The notes under the pieces were generated by a model. It was not told where the DNA came from, did not search any database, and worked only from the letters and a program-made list of their open reading frames with translations. Shown here piece by piece: positions 43,205-51,510 of a stretch of DNA of 64,000 nucleotides. Position numbers and translations under genes: made by a program. Numbering within the stretch: the stretch's first letter is position 1; each line of letters starts with the position of its first letter. The DNA lies in contig NZ_CP144555.1 of NCBI RefSeq assembly GCF_036607905.1, positions 248,001 through 312,000 of the forward strand. The letters run 5' to 3'. The stretch is from Streptomyces sp. SCSIO 75703 (GTDB lineage Bacteria > Actinomycetota > Actinomycetes > Streptomycetales > Streptomycetaceae).

Positions 43205-44895
43205 GTGCCGAGCACCGCCTCGATGTAGGGGGTCCGGGCGAGGAGTTCGGCGGCGGCGTGTCCGGTGAAGGTGGTGAGGGGACCGCCGAGCACCGTGTAG
43301 AGGAGGCCGAGGGCGACGGCGGCGCCGGTCGCCGCGAGCATCGGCCAGGGCAGGCGTGTGGTGGTGGTGATGGACTGGCCGAGCAGGCCCGCGGAGACGA
43401 CCGCGCCGGCCGGGGCGGGACGCCGGCCGCGCCGGCGCCGGTCGCCCCGCGCCCCGCGTTCGTCGCCGGCCGCGCCGTCCCGGCCTGGGCCCCCGGCGCC
43501 CTCGGCGCGGTCGCCGTCGCCGTCGTCGTCGTTCTCCGCGGACTCCAGGACCGTCCCCTCCCCCGGGGCGCCGGGCGGGGCCTCGCGCCAGAAGGCGAGG
43601 TTCCACACCTTCGCCATGACGTACAGGGTGAGCAGGCTGGTCACGGCGGCCCCCGCCACCAGCGCCCAGGCCCAGCCGCCGCCGTCCTCGACCCCCGCCC
43701 GCATCAGGCCGAGCTTGCCGAGGAACCCGGAGAGGGGCGGGATGCCGCCGAGGTTCATCGCCGGGACGAAGAAGAGCACGGCGACCAGCGGCGCCGACTT
43801 CGCCAGGCCGCCGAGGCGGGTGAGTTCCGTGGTGCCGTCGCGCCGTTCGACGAGCCCGGCGACGAGGAAGAGGGTGGTCTGCACGGTGATGTGGTGGGCC
43901 ACGTAGACGATGGCGCCGCTGAGCGCGTCCCGGCCGGCGAGCGCGATGCCGAAGACCATGTACCCGATGTGGCTGATGAGGGTGAAGGACAGCACCCGTT
44001 TGAGGTCGGTCTGCGCCACCGCGCCGAGGATGCCGACGACCATCGAGGCGAGCGCGGCGCACATCAGCGGGTCGGCGAGGCGGTGGCCGGGGAAGAGCAG
44101 CGTCTCCGTGCGCAGCATCGCGTAGACGCCGACCTTGGTGAGCAGGCCCGCGAAGACCGCGGTGACCGGCGCGGGCGCGGTCGGGTAGGAGTCGGGCAGC
44201 CAGGCCGCGAGCGGGAACACCGCCGCCTTGATCGCGAAGACGGTCAGCAGCATCGCCTCCAGCAGGGTCCGCACCCCCGCCGGTACCTCCTGGAGCCGCC
44301 CGGCCAGTTGGGCGAAGTTGACGGTGCCCGCCACCGAGTAGGTCATGGCGACCGCCACCAGGAAGAGCATCGAGGAGAACAGCGAGATGATCACGTAGGT
44401 GGACCCGGCCCGGACGCGGGTCGCGGTGCCGCCGATGGTGAGCAGCACGAAGCTGGCGACGAGCATCATCTCGAAGCCCACGTAGAGGTTGACGAGGTCT
44501 CCGGAGAGGAAGGTGCACGAGACACCGGCGACGAGGATCAGGTAGGCCGGGTGGAAGACGCCGAACGGGGTCTGGTCGTCGCGGTCGGCCATGCCCTGGC
44601 CCAGCGAGTACAGGTGCACGAGCAGCGTCACGGCGCCGGAGACCGTGAGCATGAGCCCGGCGAGCCGGTCGGCGACCAGGGTGATGCCGAGGGGTGGGGC
44701 GAAGTCGCCGAGGTGGACGGAGAGCGGGCCGTGCCGGTCCGCGGCCACCATGAGGGCGACGGAGAGGGCGAGGACCGCGACGAGCACGGCGAGGCTCACC
44801 AGCCGCTGGAGGCGCTGGAGGCGTGGCCCGACGGCGAGTTCGAGGCCCGCGGCGCACAGGGGCAGCAGGACGGGGAGGGGGACGAGCGCGTTCAC
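43201..44895 (-). CDS. mrpD: Na+/H+ antiporter subunit D
   Basis: This 564-residue subunit of the NuoL/M/N superfamily has about fourteen helices. Essential residues are seen in NLYVGFEMMLVASFVLL and AVFPLAAWLPDSYPTAPAPVTAVFAGLLTKVGVYAMLR. It carries an unusual acidic then Arg-rich insertion (about residues 450-500, ENDDDGDGDRAEG and GDRRRRGRRPA) in a cytoplasmic loop. GTG 44895 has AGGAAGGA upstream and overlaps the mrpC stop. Confidence 0.94.
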   Translation of the reverse strand: MNALVPLPVLLPLCAAGLELAVGPRLQRLQRLVSLAVLVAVLALSVALMVAADRHGPLSVHLGDFAPPLGITLVADRLAGLMLTVSGAVTLLVHLYSLGQGMADRDDQTPFGVFHPAYLILVAGVSCTFLSGDLVNLYVGFEMMLVASFVLLTIGGTATRVRAGSTYVIISLFSSMLFLVAVAMTYSVAGTVNFAQLAGRLQEVPAGVRTLLEAMLLTVFAIKAAVFPLAAWLPDSYPTAPAPVTAVFAGLLTKVGVYAMLRTETLLFPGHRLADPLMCAALASMVVGILGAVAQTDLKRVLSFTLISHIGYMVFGIALAGRDALSGAIVYVAHHITVQTTLFLVAGLVERRDGTTELTRLGGLAKSAPLVAVLFFVPAMNLGGIPPLSGFLGKLGLMRAGVEDGGGWAWALVAGAAVTSLLTLYVMAKVWNLAFWREAPPGAPGEGTVLESAENDDDGDGDRAEGAGGPGRDGAAGDERGARGDRRRRGRRPAPAGAVVSAGLLGQSITTTTRLPWPMLAATGAAVALGLLYTVLGGPLTTFTGHAAAELLARTPYIEAVLGT

Positions 44896-45692
44896 CTGGG
44901 TCCTTCCTGACCGGGGTCCTCGGGGCCGTCGCCCCGTCCGGGCTCGTCCCGTCCGGGGTCGTCCCGGCCCTCGCCCCGGCCGGGGTCGTCGGGTCCGGGC
45001 GCGTCCTGGTCCCCGTCCGGCTCCCGGCCGGTCTCCTCCGGGTCGTTGGAGGGCCCCGCGTCGTGGGCGGGGGCGGGTCCGGGGCGGCCCGCCGCGTCGG
45101 TGGAACCCCGCTCGGCGCCGGCCCGGTAGTCCTCGGGATCGGCGCCCAGGATGTCGTTCCACAGGTTGCCGGAGACGTCCCGCGCCCGTGCCTGGTAGGC
45201 GCGTTCCTCGCGCATCCGGTCGCGCAGCCGGCGGCGTTCGGCGCGGTAGCGGGCGCGTTCGTCGCCGGTGGTGCCGCGTCCGGCGCGGGCCCGCCGGTAG
45301 CGGGCGCGCAGTTCGCTGCGCCGGTGCAGGACGTCGGCGCGCAGTGCCACGAGCCGGTCCTCGGTGTCGTCGCTGATCTCGTCGGAGCCGGTGACCTGGT
45401 GGCTGCGGTAGGCCATGGAGAGCAGGAACGCGGTGGTGGCGAGGGTGATGACGATCGCGGTGAGCGCGATGGCCTGGGGCAGGGGGTCGGTGAGCCGGTT
45501 GCGGATGACGTGCGGGTGGAGCAGCGGGGCGGAGCCGGCCCGCCCAGTCGAGGCCAGCACCAAGAGGTTGATGCCGTTGCCGAGGACGACGGCGCCGATG
45601 AGGATGCGGGTGAGGGACCGGGTCAGCAGCAGCACCCCGCCCACCGCGTTGAGGACGGCGGCGGTGACCAGCAGGGTCAGGCTCACCGTCAC
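44892..45692 (-). CDS. mrpC: Na+/H+ antiporter subunit C with long C-terminal extension
   Basis: The first 110 residues are a normal MnhC/NuoK-like subunit with three helices (GVLLLTRSLTRILIGAVVLGNGINLLVL, then PLPQAIALTAIVITLATTAFLLSM). A further 150 or so residues follow that usual MrpC proteins lack: a basic coiled stretch (RSELRARYRRARAGRG, RRRLRDRMREERAYQ) and then a Pro/Gly/Asp-rich disordered tail. GTG 45692 overlaps the mrpA stop. Confidence 0.92.
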   Translation of the reverse strand: MTVSLTLLVTAAVLNAVGGVLLLTRSLTRILIGAVVLGNGINLLVLASTGRAGSAPLLHPHVIRNRLTDPLPQAIALTAIVITLATTAFLLSMAYRSHQVTGSDEISDDTEDRLVALRADVLHRRSELRARYRRARAGRGTTGDERARYRAERRRLRDRMREERAYQARARDVSGNLWNDILGADPEDYRAGAERGSTDAAGRPGPAPAHDAGPSNDPEETGREPDGDQDAPGPDDPGRGEGRDDPGRDEPGRGDGPEDPGQEGPR

Positions 45693-48601
45693 GCGGCACC
45701 GCCCTCGGGGCGTCCGGCGCGGTGGGCCGCGGCCCGTTCGATGTGCCGGTCGACACGGGCGCCGAGGGCGCGGACGATGTCGAGGACGACACCGAGCACC
45801 AGCAGGTAGACGCCGCAGTCGAAGAGGACGGCGGTGGACAGGTGGGACTCGCCCCACACGGGCAGCCGGCCGTGCCAGGTCCAGCCGTGCAGCACCGTGC
45901 CGTGGACCAGTCCGGCGAGCGCCACGCCGGTGGACAGGCACAGGCCGAGGCCGGTGAAGAGGCCGGGCGCGAAGGGCGCGGCGTCGGCGAACTCGTGGCG
46001 TCCGCCGGCGAGGTAGCGGGTGATGAAGGCGACGCCCGCGACCATGCCGCCGACGAAGCCGCCGCCCGGCAGGTTCTCCGCGCACATGAGCAGATAGACG
46101 GAGAGGACGAGGATCGGGTGGAAGATCAGCCGGGCGACGACCTCCAGCACGATGGAGCGCCGCTCGGGGGCGAGGGTGGCACCGCCCGCGATCCAGGTCC
46201 GCTCGGGGGCGCCCTCGTCACCGCTGGGCAGTCCGGCGAGCCGGTGCGCGGTCAGGCTCCAGGTGGTGCTGAGCGCCGTCTCCGGCCGGTCGCCGGGCAG
46301 CGGCCCCGCGGGCGGTTCGGCGTCGGTGCGGCGGTGCAGGTAGAGCAGGCTCGTCACGCCGATCGCGGCGGCGGCGAGGACGGCCGACTCCCCCATGGTG
46401 TCCCAGGCGCGCAGGTCGACGAGGATGGTGGCGACGACGTCCTTGAGCCCGTGGTCGGCGACTTCGGCCACCATCGCCTCGCCCGCGGTGGGGCCGCGCC
46501 GGTGCCCCGCCATGATCCAGACGACGACGGCGACGGCGGCCCCGCCCGCGAGCGCGGCCGGCATCCGCAGGGCCCGCCGCAGGCTGCTGTAGCTCTCCTC
46601 GAAGTGGACGGGCATCCGGCGCAGCACCAGCACGAAGACGATCATCGAGACGGTCTCCACGCAGAACTGGGTGAGCGCCAGGTCCGGTGCGCCCTGCACC
46701 ACGAAGAGCAGGGCGGTGCCGTAGCCGGTGAGCCCGGCGAGCACCACCGCCTTCATCCGGCGCCGCACGCCGAGGCAGAGCAGGGCGGCTGCGCAGGTCA
46801 GGACGGCGACACCGGCCTGGACGGGCGTGTCCCACAGGTGCGGGGCCGGGGTGCCGGACCAGGGTTCGTCGGCGACGAGGACGGCGATCTGCCCGGCCAG
46901 GACCACGCCGAGGGCCGTCACCAGGTACCCGGAGAGGGAGCCGCGCTGCACGAAGCCGGTGCACTGGAGGGCGGCGCGTTCGAGGCCGAGCACGATCCGT
47001 CCGAAGGTGCGGTCGGCGCTGCGCCAGGCGAGGGCGGTACCGAGGCGGATCACCCGGTCGCTCCGGAGGAAGAGCAGGACGCCGCCCGCCCAGGCCGCCG
47101 CGGACAGGAGCAGCGCGGTGCCCACCCCGTGCCACAGGGACACGTGGTACGGGTGCGCGGGCGCCGGGAACCGGGCGGCGTACGCGCCGAGGAGGGGCTG
47201 GAGCGCGCGGGCGCCGAGGCCGAGGCCGAGGGAGGACAGGGCGAGCAGGGCGGGGGACGCGAGGAAGGCGTGCGGCACCCGGTGGGCGGGGGTGTCGGGC
47301 ACGCCGGGTTTGCGGGCGAAGGCGCCCCACAGGAACCGCAGGGTGTAGGCGGTGGTCAGCGCCGATCCGGCGACGGTCGCGGCGAGCGCGCACCGTTCGG
47401 CGGTGCCGCCGGCCAGCAGCGCCTGGAAGGCGGCCTCCTTCGCGGCGAAGCCGAGCAGCGGCGGGACGGCGGCCATGGAGAGCCCGGCGAGGGTGGCGAC
47501 CGCGCAGACGGCGGGCAGCCGCCGCCCGACCCCGGACAGCCGCCGCAGGTCGCGGGTGCCGGTGGCGTGGTCGACGATGCCGGTGACGAGGAAGAGGGGC
47601 GCCTTGAACAGGGCGTGGCCGAGGATCAGGGCGAGGGCGGCGAGGCCGGTGTCGTGGCCGCCGGCTCCCGCCAGGACCAGGAGGAAGCCGAGCTGGCTGA
47701 CGGTACCGGAGGCGAGGACCAGTTTCAGGTCGTGCAGGCGCAGCGCCCGCCAGCCGCCGAGGAGCATGGTCAGGGAGCCGAGGACCAGCAGGAGGGGCCG
47801 CCAGGGGGTGACGTCGGCGAAGGCGGGGGCGAGGCGGGCCACGAGGTAGACGCCGGCCTTGACCATCGCGGCGGCGTGCAGGTAGGCGCTGACCGGGGTG
47901 GGGGCGGCCATGGCGTTGGGCAGCCACAGGCTGAACGGCCAGATCGCCGACTTGGTCAGGGCGCCGACGAGGATCAGCACGAGGGCGGTGGTCAGGGCCG
48001 GGGAGGCGGGCGGCGGGTCGGCGAGGATCCGCGAGACGCGGTAGGTGCCGGCGGCCTGGCCGAGCGTCAGGAAGCCGACGAGCATGGTGAGCCCGCCGAG
48101 GGCGGTGACGGTGAGGGACTGCAGGGCGCTGCGCCGGTTCTGCTTGCGGTCGCTGTTCTGGCCGATCAGCAGGTAGGAGAAGACGGTGGTCAGTTCCCAG
48201 AAGACGTAGAGCAGGACGAGGTCGTCGGCGAGGACGAGGCCGAGCATCGCCCCGGCGAAGGCGAGCAGGTTCCCGGCGAAACCGCCGAGGCCCGGGGCGT
48301 GGTCGTCGAAGTAGGAGACGCAGTAGAGGAGGACGAGGCAGCCGACGCCGGCGGCCAGCAGCACCATGATCTCGGCGAGGGCGTCCAGGCGCAGGGCCCA
48401 GTCGACGTGGTAGTCGGGCAGCCAGGTCCAGGTGGTGGTGTGGGCGCCGCCCGCCGCCGCGGCGTTCCAGCGGCCGGCCGCCCAGAGGGTGGCGGCGGCG
48501 GGCGGCAGGGCCAGGACGAGGAAGGCCCGGGTGCCGTACCACCGCACGAGGGGCGCGGCGAACAGGGCGAGCGCGAAGTGAGCGAGGACGAGCGCGGTCA
48601 C
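45689..48601 (-). CDS. mrpA: Na+/H+ antiporter subunit A fused to subunit B
   Basis: This 970-residue protein contains the full NuoL-like MrpA (proton channel motifs FWELTTVFSYLLIG and SIWPFSLWLPNAMAAPTPVSAYLHAAAMVKAGVYLVARL), the DUF4040/MbeB-like middle region and, at the end, a MrpB-type domain (LSVYLLMCAENLPGGGFVGGMVAGVAFITRYLAGG). Separate MrpB is absent from the operon, so A and B are one chain, as in several actinobacteria. GTG 48601 has a weak RBS; a 20-bp inverted repeat lies 41 bases upstream. Confidence 0.94.
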   Translation of the reverse strand: MTALVLAHFALALFAAPLVRWYGTRAFLVLALPPAAATLWAAGRWNAAAAGGAHTTTWTWLPDYHVDWALRLDALAEIMVLLAAGVGCLVLLYCVSYFDDHAPGLGGFAGNLLAFAGAMLGLVLADDLVLLYVFWELTTVFSYLLIGQNSDRKQNRRSALQSLTVTALGGLTMLVGFLTLGQAAGTYRVSRILADPPPASPALTTALVLILVGALTKSAIWPFSLWLPNAMAAPTPVSAYLHAAAMVKAGVYLVARLAPAFADVTPWRPLLLVLGSLTMLLGGWRALRLHDLKLVLASGTVSQLGFLLVLAGAGGHDTGLAALALILGHALFKAPLFLVTGIVDHATGTRDLRRLSGVGRRLPAVCAVATLAGLSMAAVPPLLGFAAKEAAFQALLAGGTAERCALAATVAGSALTTAYTLRFLWGAFARKPGVPDTPAHRVPHAFLASPALLALSSLGLGLGARALQPLLGAYAARFPAPAHPYHVSLWHGVGTALLLSAAAWAGGVLLFLRSDRVIRLGTALAWRSADRTFGRIVLGLERAALQCTGFVQRGSLSGYLVTALGVVLAGQIAVLVADEPWSGTPAPHLWDTPVQAGVAVLTCAAALLCLGVRRRMKAVVLAGLTGYGTALLFVVQGAPDLALTQFCVETVSMIVFVLVLRRMPVHFEESYSSLRRALRMPAALAGGAAVAVVVWIMAGHRRGPTAGEAMVAEVADHGLKDVVATILVDLRAWDTMGESAVLAAAAIGVTSLLYLHRRTDAEPPAGPLPGDRPETALSTTWSLTAHRLAGLPSGDEGAPERTWIAGGATLAPERRSIVLEVVARLIFHPILVLSVYLLMCAENLPGGGFVGGMVAGVAFITRYLAGGRHEFADAAPFAPGLFTGLGLCLSTGVALAGLVHGTVLHGWTWHGRLPVWGESHLSTAVLFDCGVYLLVLGVVLDIVRALGARVDRHIERAAAHRAGRPEGGAA

Positions 48602-48641
48602 ACGGTCTCGCGGTGCTGGGCGGCGGAGGGACGGCAGGGCA

Positions 48642-48661
48642 CCCGATAGGGATATATCGGG
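48642..48661. promoter_or_regulatory. Inverted repeat upstream of the Mrp operon
   Basis: CCCGATAGGGATATATCGGG has 7-bp arms CCCGATA and TATCGGG with a 6-base spacer and contains an AT-rich TATATC on both strands. It lies 41-60 bases before the mrpA start, so it may be an operator or the promoter core. Confidence 0.45.
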
Positions 48662-48784
48662 CGTCCCGCCCGGTGTGCCAGGCTCGCCGCGTTCGCCGGA
48701 ATCCGACCGGAGCGGCCCCGGCCCGGCGGTCCGCGCGCCCCGAGGGGTGTGCGGGCCGCCGGGCGGGCCGTGCGCGCCGGGCCG

Positions 48785-50419
48785 TCAGTTCGCGGGCGGG
48801 CCGGTCTCGGTGAGCCGGCCGTCGGCGAGCCGCAGCCGGCGCCGCACGCCGATCTCGGCGAGGAACCGCTCGTCGTGGCTGACCACCACGAACGCGCCCC
48901 GGTAGGCGCCGAGGGCGCTGGTGAGCTGGGCGGTGCCCGCCAGGTCCAGGTTGTTGGTCGGCTCGTCCAGGAGCAGCAGCCGGGGGGCGGGTTCGGCGCA
49001 CAGGACGCAGGCGAGGGTGGCCCGCAGCCGTTCGCCGCCGGAGAGGGCGCCGGCCGGCAGTTGGGCGCGGGCTCCGCGGAAGAGGAACCGGGCGAGCAGG
49101 TTCCTCCGCTCGGCCTCCGGCAGCCCGGGTGCGAAGGCGGCGAGGTTCTCCTCGACGGTCCGCCGCCCGTCCAGCAGGTCGAGCCGTTGCGAGAGGTGGG
49201 CGACACGGCCGTCGGTCCGCCGGATCTCGCCCGCGTCGGGGGCGAGTCCGCCGTGCAGCAGGCGCAGCAGGGTGGACTTGCCCGCCCCGTTGGGTCCGGT
49301 CAGGGCGATGCGTTCGGGGCCCCGGATGGACAGGGTGACGCCCTCGGCGCCGAACAGGTCGCGTCCGCCGCGGCGCACCCGCAGCCCCGCGCCGTGGACG
49401 AGGGTGCGCCCGGCGGGCACGTCCGTCGCGGGCAGGTCCAGGACGAGCCGTTGTTCGTCGCGCAGGGCCCGCTCGGCCTCGTCGAGCCGGGTCCTCGCGT
49501 CGCCGACGCGGGCTGCGTGGGTCTGCCCGGCCCGTCCGGCGGACTCCTGCGCGCCGCGTTTCATGGCGCCGGCGACGATCCGGGGCAGGCCGGCGCTCTT
49601 CAGGTTGCGGGCGGCGTTGTGGGCGCGGCGTTCGGCGCGTTCGCGGGCCTGTTGCCTCTCCCGCTTCTCGCGTCGCAGTTCGGCTTCGGCGGTGCGGATG
49701 TTCTTCTCGGCGGTGTCCCGCTCGGCACGTACCGCTTCCTCATAGGCAGTGAAGTCGCCTCCGTACAGGCGCAGTTCACCGTCGTGGAGTTCGGCGATGC
49801 GGTCCATCCGGTCCAGCAGGGCGCGGTCGTGGCTGACGAGGAGGAGGCAGCCGGTGAAGTCGTCCAGGGCGTCGTGGAGGCGGTGGCGGGCGTCGAGGTC
49901 GAGGTTGTTGGTGGGTTCGTCGAGGAGCAGGACGTCGGGGCGGCGCAGGAGCCGGGCGGCGAGGCCGAGGGAGACGGTCTGGCCGCCGCTGAGGGTCTCC
50001 AGGCGCCGGTCGAGGGCGAGGCCGCCGAGGCCGAGCCGGTCGAGCTGGGCGTGGGTGCGCTCCTCGACGTCCCAGTCGTCGCCGATGGTGGTGAAGTGCT
50101 CCTCGGCCACGTCGCCGGACTCGACCGCGTCGATGGCGCGGACGACGGCGTCGACGCCGAGGACCTCGGCGACGGTGAGGTCACCGGTGAGCGGCAGGGT
50201 CTGCGGGAGGTGGCCGAGCGTGCCGGAGACGCGTACGGAGCCGGATGCCGGCCGCAGGTCGCCGGCGATCAGCCGGAGCAGGGTGGACTTGCCGGAGCCG
50301 TTGGGGGCCACCAGGCCGGTGCGGCCGGACGGCACGGTGAAGGAGAGGCCGTCGAAGACGGGGGTGTCGTCGGGCCAGGAGAAGGACAGGGCGGAGCAGA
50401 CGACGCGGGCGTCGGACAT
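48785..50419 (-). CDS. ABC-F protein (ribosome-acting ATPase, possible antibiotic resistance)
   Basis: This 544-residue protein has two ATPase domains in tandem and no membrane part. Walker A sites are APNGSGKST and GPNGAGKST; signatures are LSGGQTVSLGL and LSGGERLRA; DEPTNNLD occurs twice. A charged linker (about residues 225-310, EKNIRTAEAELRREKRERQQARERAERRAHN) is the arm that enters the ribosomal E site in ABC-F proteins. Some members protect ribosomes from macrolides, lincosamides or pleuromutilins; others tune translation. ATG 50419 has GAAGG 9 bases upstream. A structured leader precedes it. Confidence 0.92.
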   Translation of the reverse strand: MSDARVVCSALSFSWPDDTPVFDGLSFTVPSGRTGLVAPNGSGKSTLLRLIAGDLRPASGSVRVSGTLGHLPQTLPLTGDLTVAEVLGVDAVVRAIDAVESGDVAEEHFTTIGDDWDVEERTHAQLDRLGLGGLALDRRLETLSGGQTVSLGLAARLLRRPDVLLLDEPTNNLDLDARHRLHDALDDFTGCLLLVSHDRALLDRMDRIAELHDGELRLYGGDFTAYEEAVRAERDTAEKNIRTAEAELRREKRERQQARERAERRAHNAARNLKSAGLPRIVAGAMKRGAQESAGRAGQTHAARVGDARTRLDEAERALRDEQRLVLDLPATDVPAGRTLVHGAGLRVRRGGRDLFGAEGVTLSIRGPERIALTGPNGAGKSTLLRLLHGGLAPDAGEIRRTDGRVAHLSQRLDLLDGRRTVEENLAAFAPGLPEAERRNLLARFLFRGARAQLPAGALSGGERLRATLACVLCAEPAPRLLLLDEPTNNLDLAGTAQLTSALGAYRGAFVVVSHDERFLAEIGVRRRLRLADGRLTETGPPAN

Positions 50420-50491
50420 GGAGGTGCCTTCGCGGGAAGGGAGGCGGCCGGGACGGACGCCTCGGCAGGCGGGAGAAGGGGACGACGAGAC

Positions 50492-50538
50492 GGCCACCGC
50501 GTCGGCGCTCTCCGCGCCCGCCGTGGCCTGTCAGGGCC
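50492..50538 (-). promoter_or_regulatory. Two mutually exclusive hairpins in the ABC-F leader (attenuator-like)
   Basis: Read on the minus strand, GGCC (50538-50535) can pair with GGCC (50528-50525). Alternatively the latter bases, as GGCCAC (50528-50523), pair with GTGGCC (50497-50492) to make a long GC-rich hairpin extended by an inner GGCGC/GCGCC stem. Both use bases 50525-50528, so only one can form. A leader peptide ends 6 bases before the first hairpin. This is the layout of ribosome-mediated attenuation of resistance genes. Confidence 0.5.
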
Positions 50539-50543
50539 GGGTA

Positions 50544-50573
50544 TCACCCGATGATGTCGTCGTCACCCACCAT
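50544..50573 (-). CDS. Nine-residue leader peptide of the ABC-F gene
   Basis: ATG 50573 opens a frame MVGDDDIIG ending at TGA 50544, about 125 bases before the ABC-F start. An RBS-like GAGTGAGG lies 11 bases upstream. A -10-like TAAACT (50624-50619) would give a transcript start near 50612, a leader of about 190 bases. Short size, position and the following competing hairpins suggest a regulatory peptide; its expression is not proven. Confidence 0.4.
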   Translation of the reverse strand: MVGDDDIIG

Positions 50574-50838
50574 GTCCGCGCGTTCCTCACTCGACAGCGG
50601 CCGAAGAGACCGGCGTCGAGTTTATCAGCCGGGTCCGGGGCGGCGCGCGGGAACGGGACGGGCCCCGCGGGCGGCGGCGGGTGCGGCGGGCGGGCTCGCG
50701 GGCGGGGGGCGGCAGCCGGCGGACGGCGAAATAGGGGGTGCGGCACTCTGGCGTACGCGCGTAGACCTCGGGCACCATCGTCTCGCACCTCATGCTCAAC
50801 CACCCCACAGGCAGCATGACGTACGCATGGAGGTTCCC

Positions 50839-51402
50839 ATGACGTCTTCCACGGCCCCGCTCTCCCCCCGTACGGCGGCGCGCGGTTCACGGCGCTCCCG
50901 GGGCGCGCGCATCCGCTCGCTCGTCACGGCGCTGGCCCTGGTGGCCGCTCCGGGCGCGGTCGTCCTCGGCACCGCCGGCGACGCCGCCGCGGCCACCAAG
51001 ATCAGCCACGCCACCGCGACGTCCATGTTCCGCGACGCGGGCGTCACCTGGTCGTCCTCGGGCAACTGCTCCAACCGCAACATCTCGACGTGCACGTCCT
51101 TCGAGCAGCTCAACCTCGCCACCGCGCAGGGGGCGCAGACCCTCAAGCGGGCCAGCGGGTGCGCGCTGAACATCACCGGCGGGACGGAGACCGGGCACGC
51201 CTCGGGCACCTACTCGCACTGGAACGGCTACAAGCTGGACTTCAGCAAGTCCACCTGCCTCAACAACTACGTGAAGAACAGCTTCAGTTACATCGGTGTG
51301 CGCGGTGACGGCGCCCAGCAGTGGCGGTCCGCCTCCGGCAACGTCTACGCCGACGAGGGCAACCACTGGGACGTCACCTACTACAACTGCGGCGGCTGCT
51401 GA
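50839..51402 (+). CDS. Secreted protein with zinc D,D-peptidase (M15-like) signature
   Basis: This 187-residue protein has a long Sec signal peptide (Arg-rich start, hydrophobic residues 30-50, AAA cleavage region) and a mature part of about 130 residues with eight cysteines. H127-x6-D134 (SHWNGYKLD) and E173-x2-H176 (DEGNHWDV) reproduce the metal-ligand and catalytic pattern of VanX/VanY and other M15 peptidases. RBS GGAGG precedes ATG 50839; an in-frame ATG 12 bases upstream overlaps that RBS. It probably cleaves peptidoglycan peptides outside the cell. Confidence 0.75.
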   Translation: MTSSTAPLSPRTAARGSRRSRGARIRSLVTALALVAAPGAVVLGTAGDAAAATKISHATATSMFRDAGVTWSSSGNCSNRNISTCTSFEQLNLATAQGAQTLKRASGCALNITGGTETGHASGTYSHWNGYKLDFSKSTCLNNYVKNSFSYIGVRGDGAQQWRSASGNVYADEGNHWDVTYYNCGGC

Positions 51403-51510
51403 CCCCGCGGGCCGCACGGCGCGAGCCGTTCCCGGGCGGCGCGGGGCCCTCGGCTCCGCGCCGCCCGCACGCCCCCGCTCCCCGTACACGCTCCCGCTCT
51501 CCCCGAAGGG

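Noticed and set aside
45722..48649. A 975-codon open frame antisense to mrpA
   Set aside because: It is a mirror of the GC-rich codons of the Mrp operon; the protein is a run of Gly, Glu, Asp and Gln without domains, while the other strand encodes a clear MrpA.
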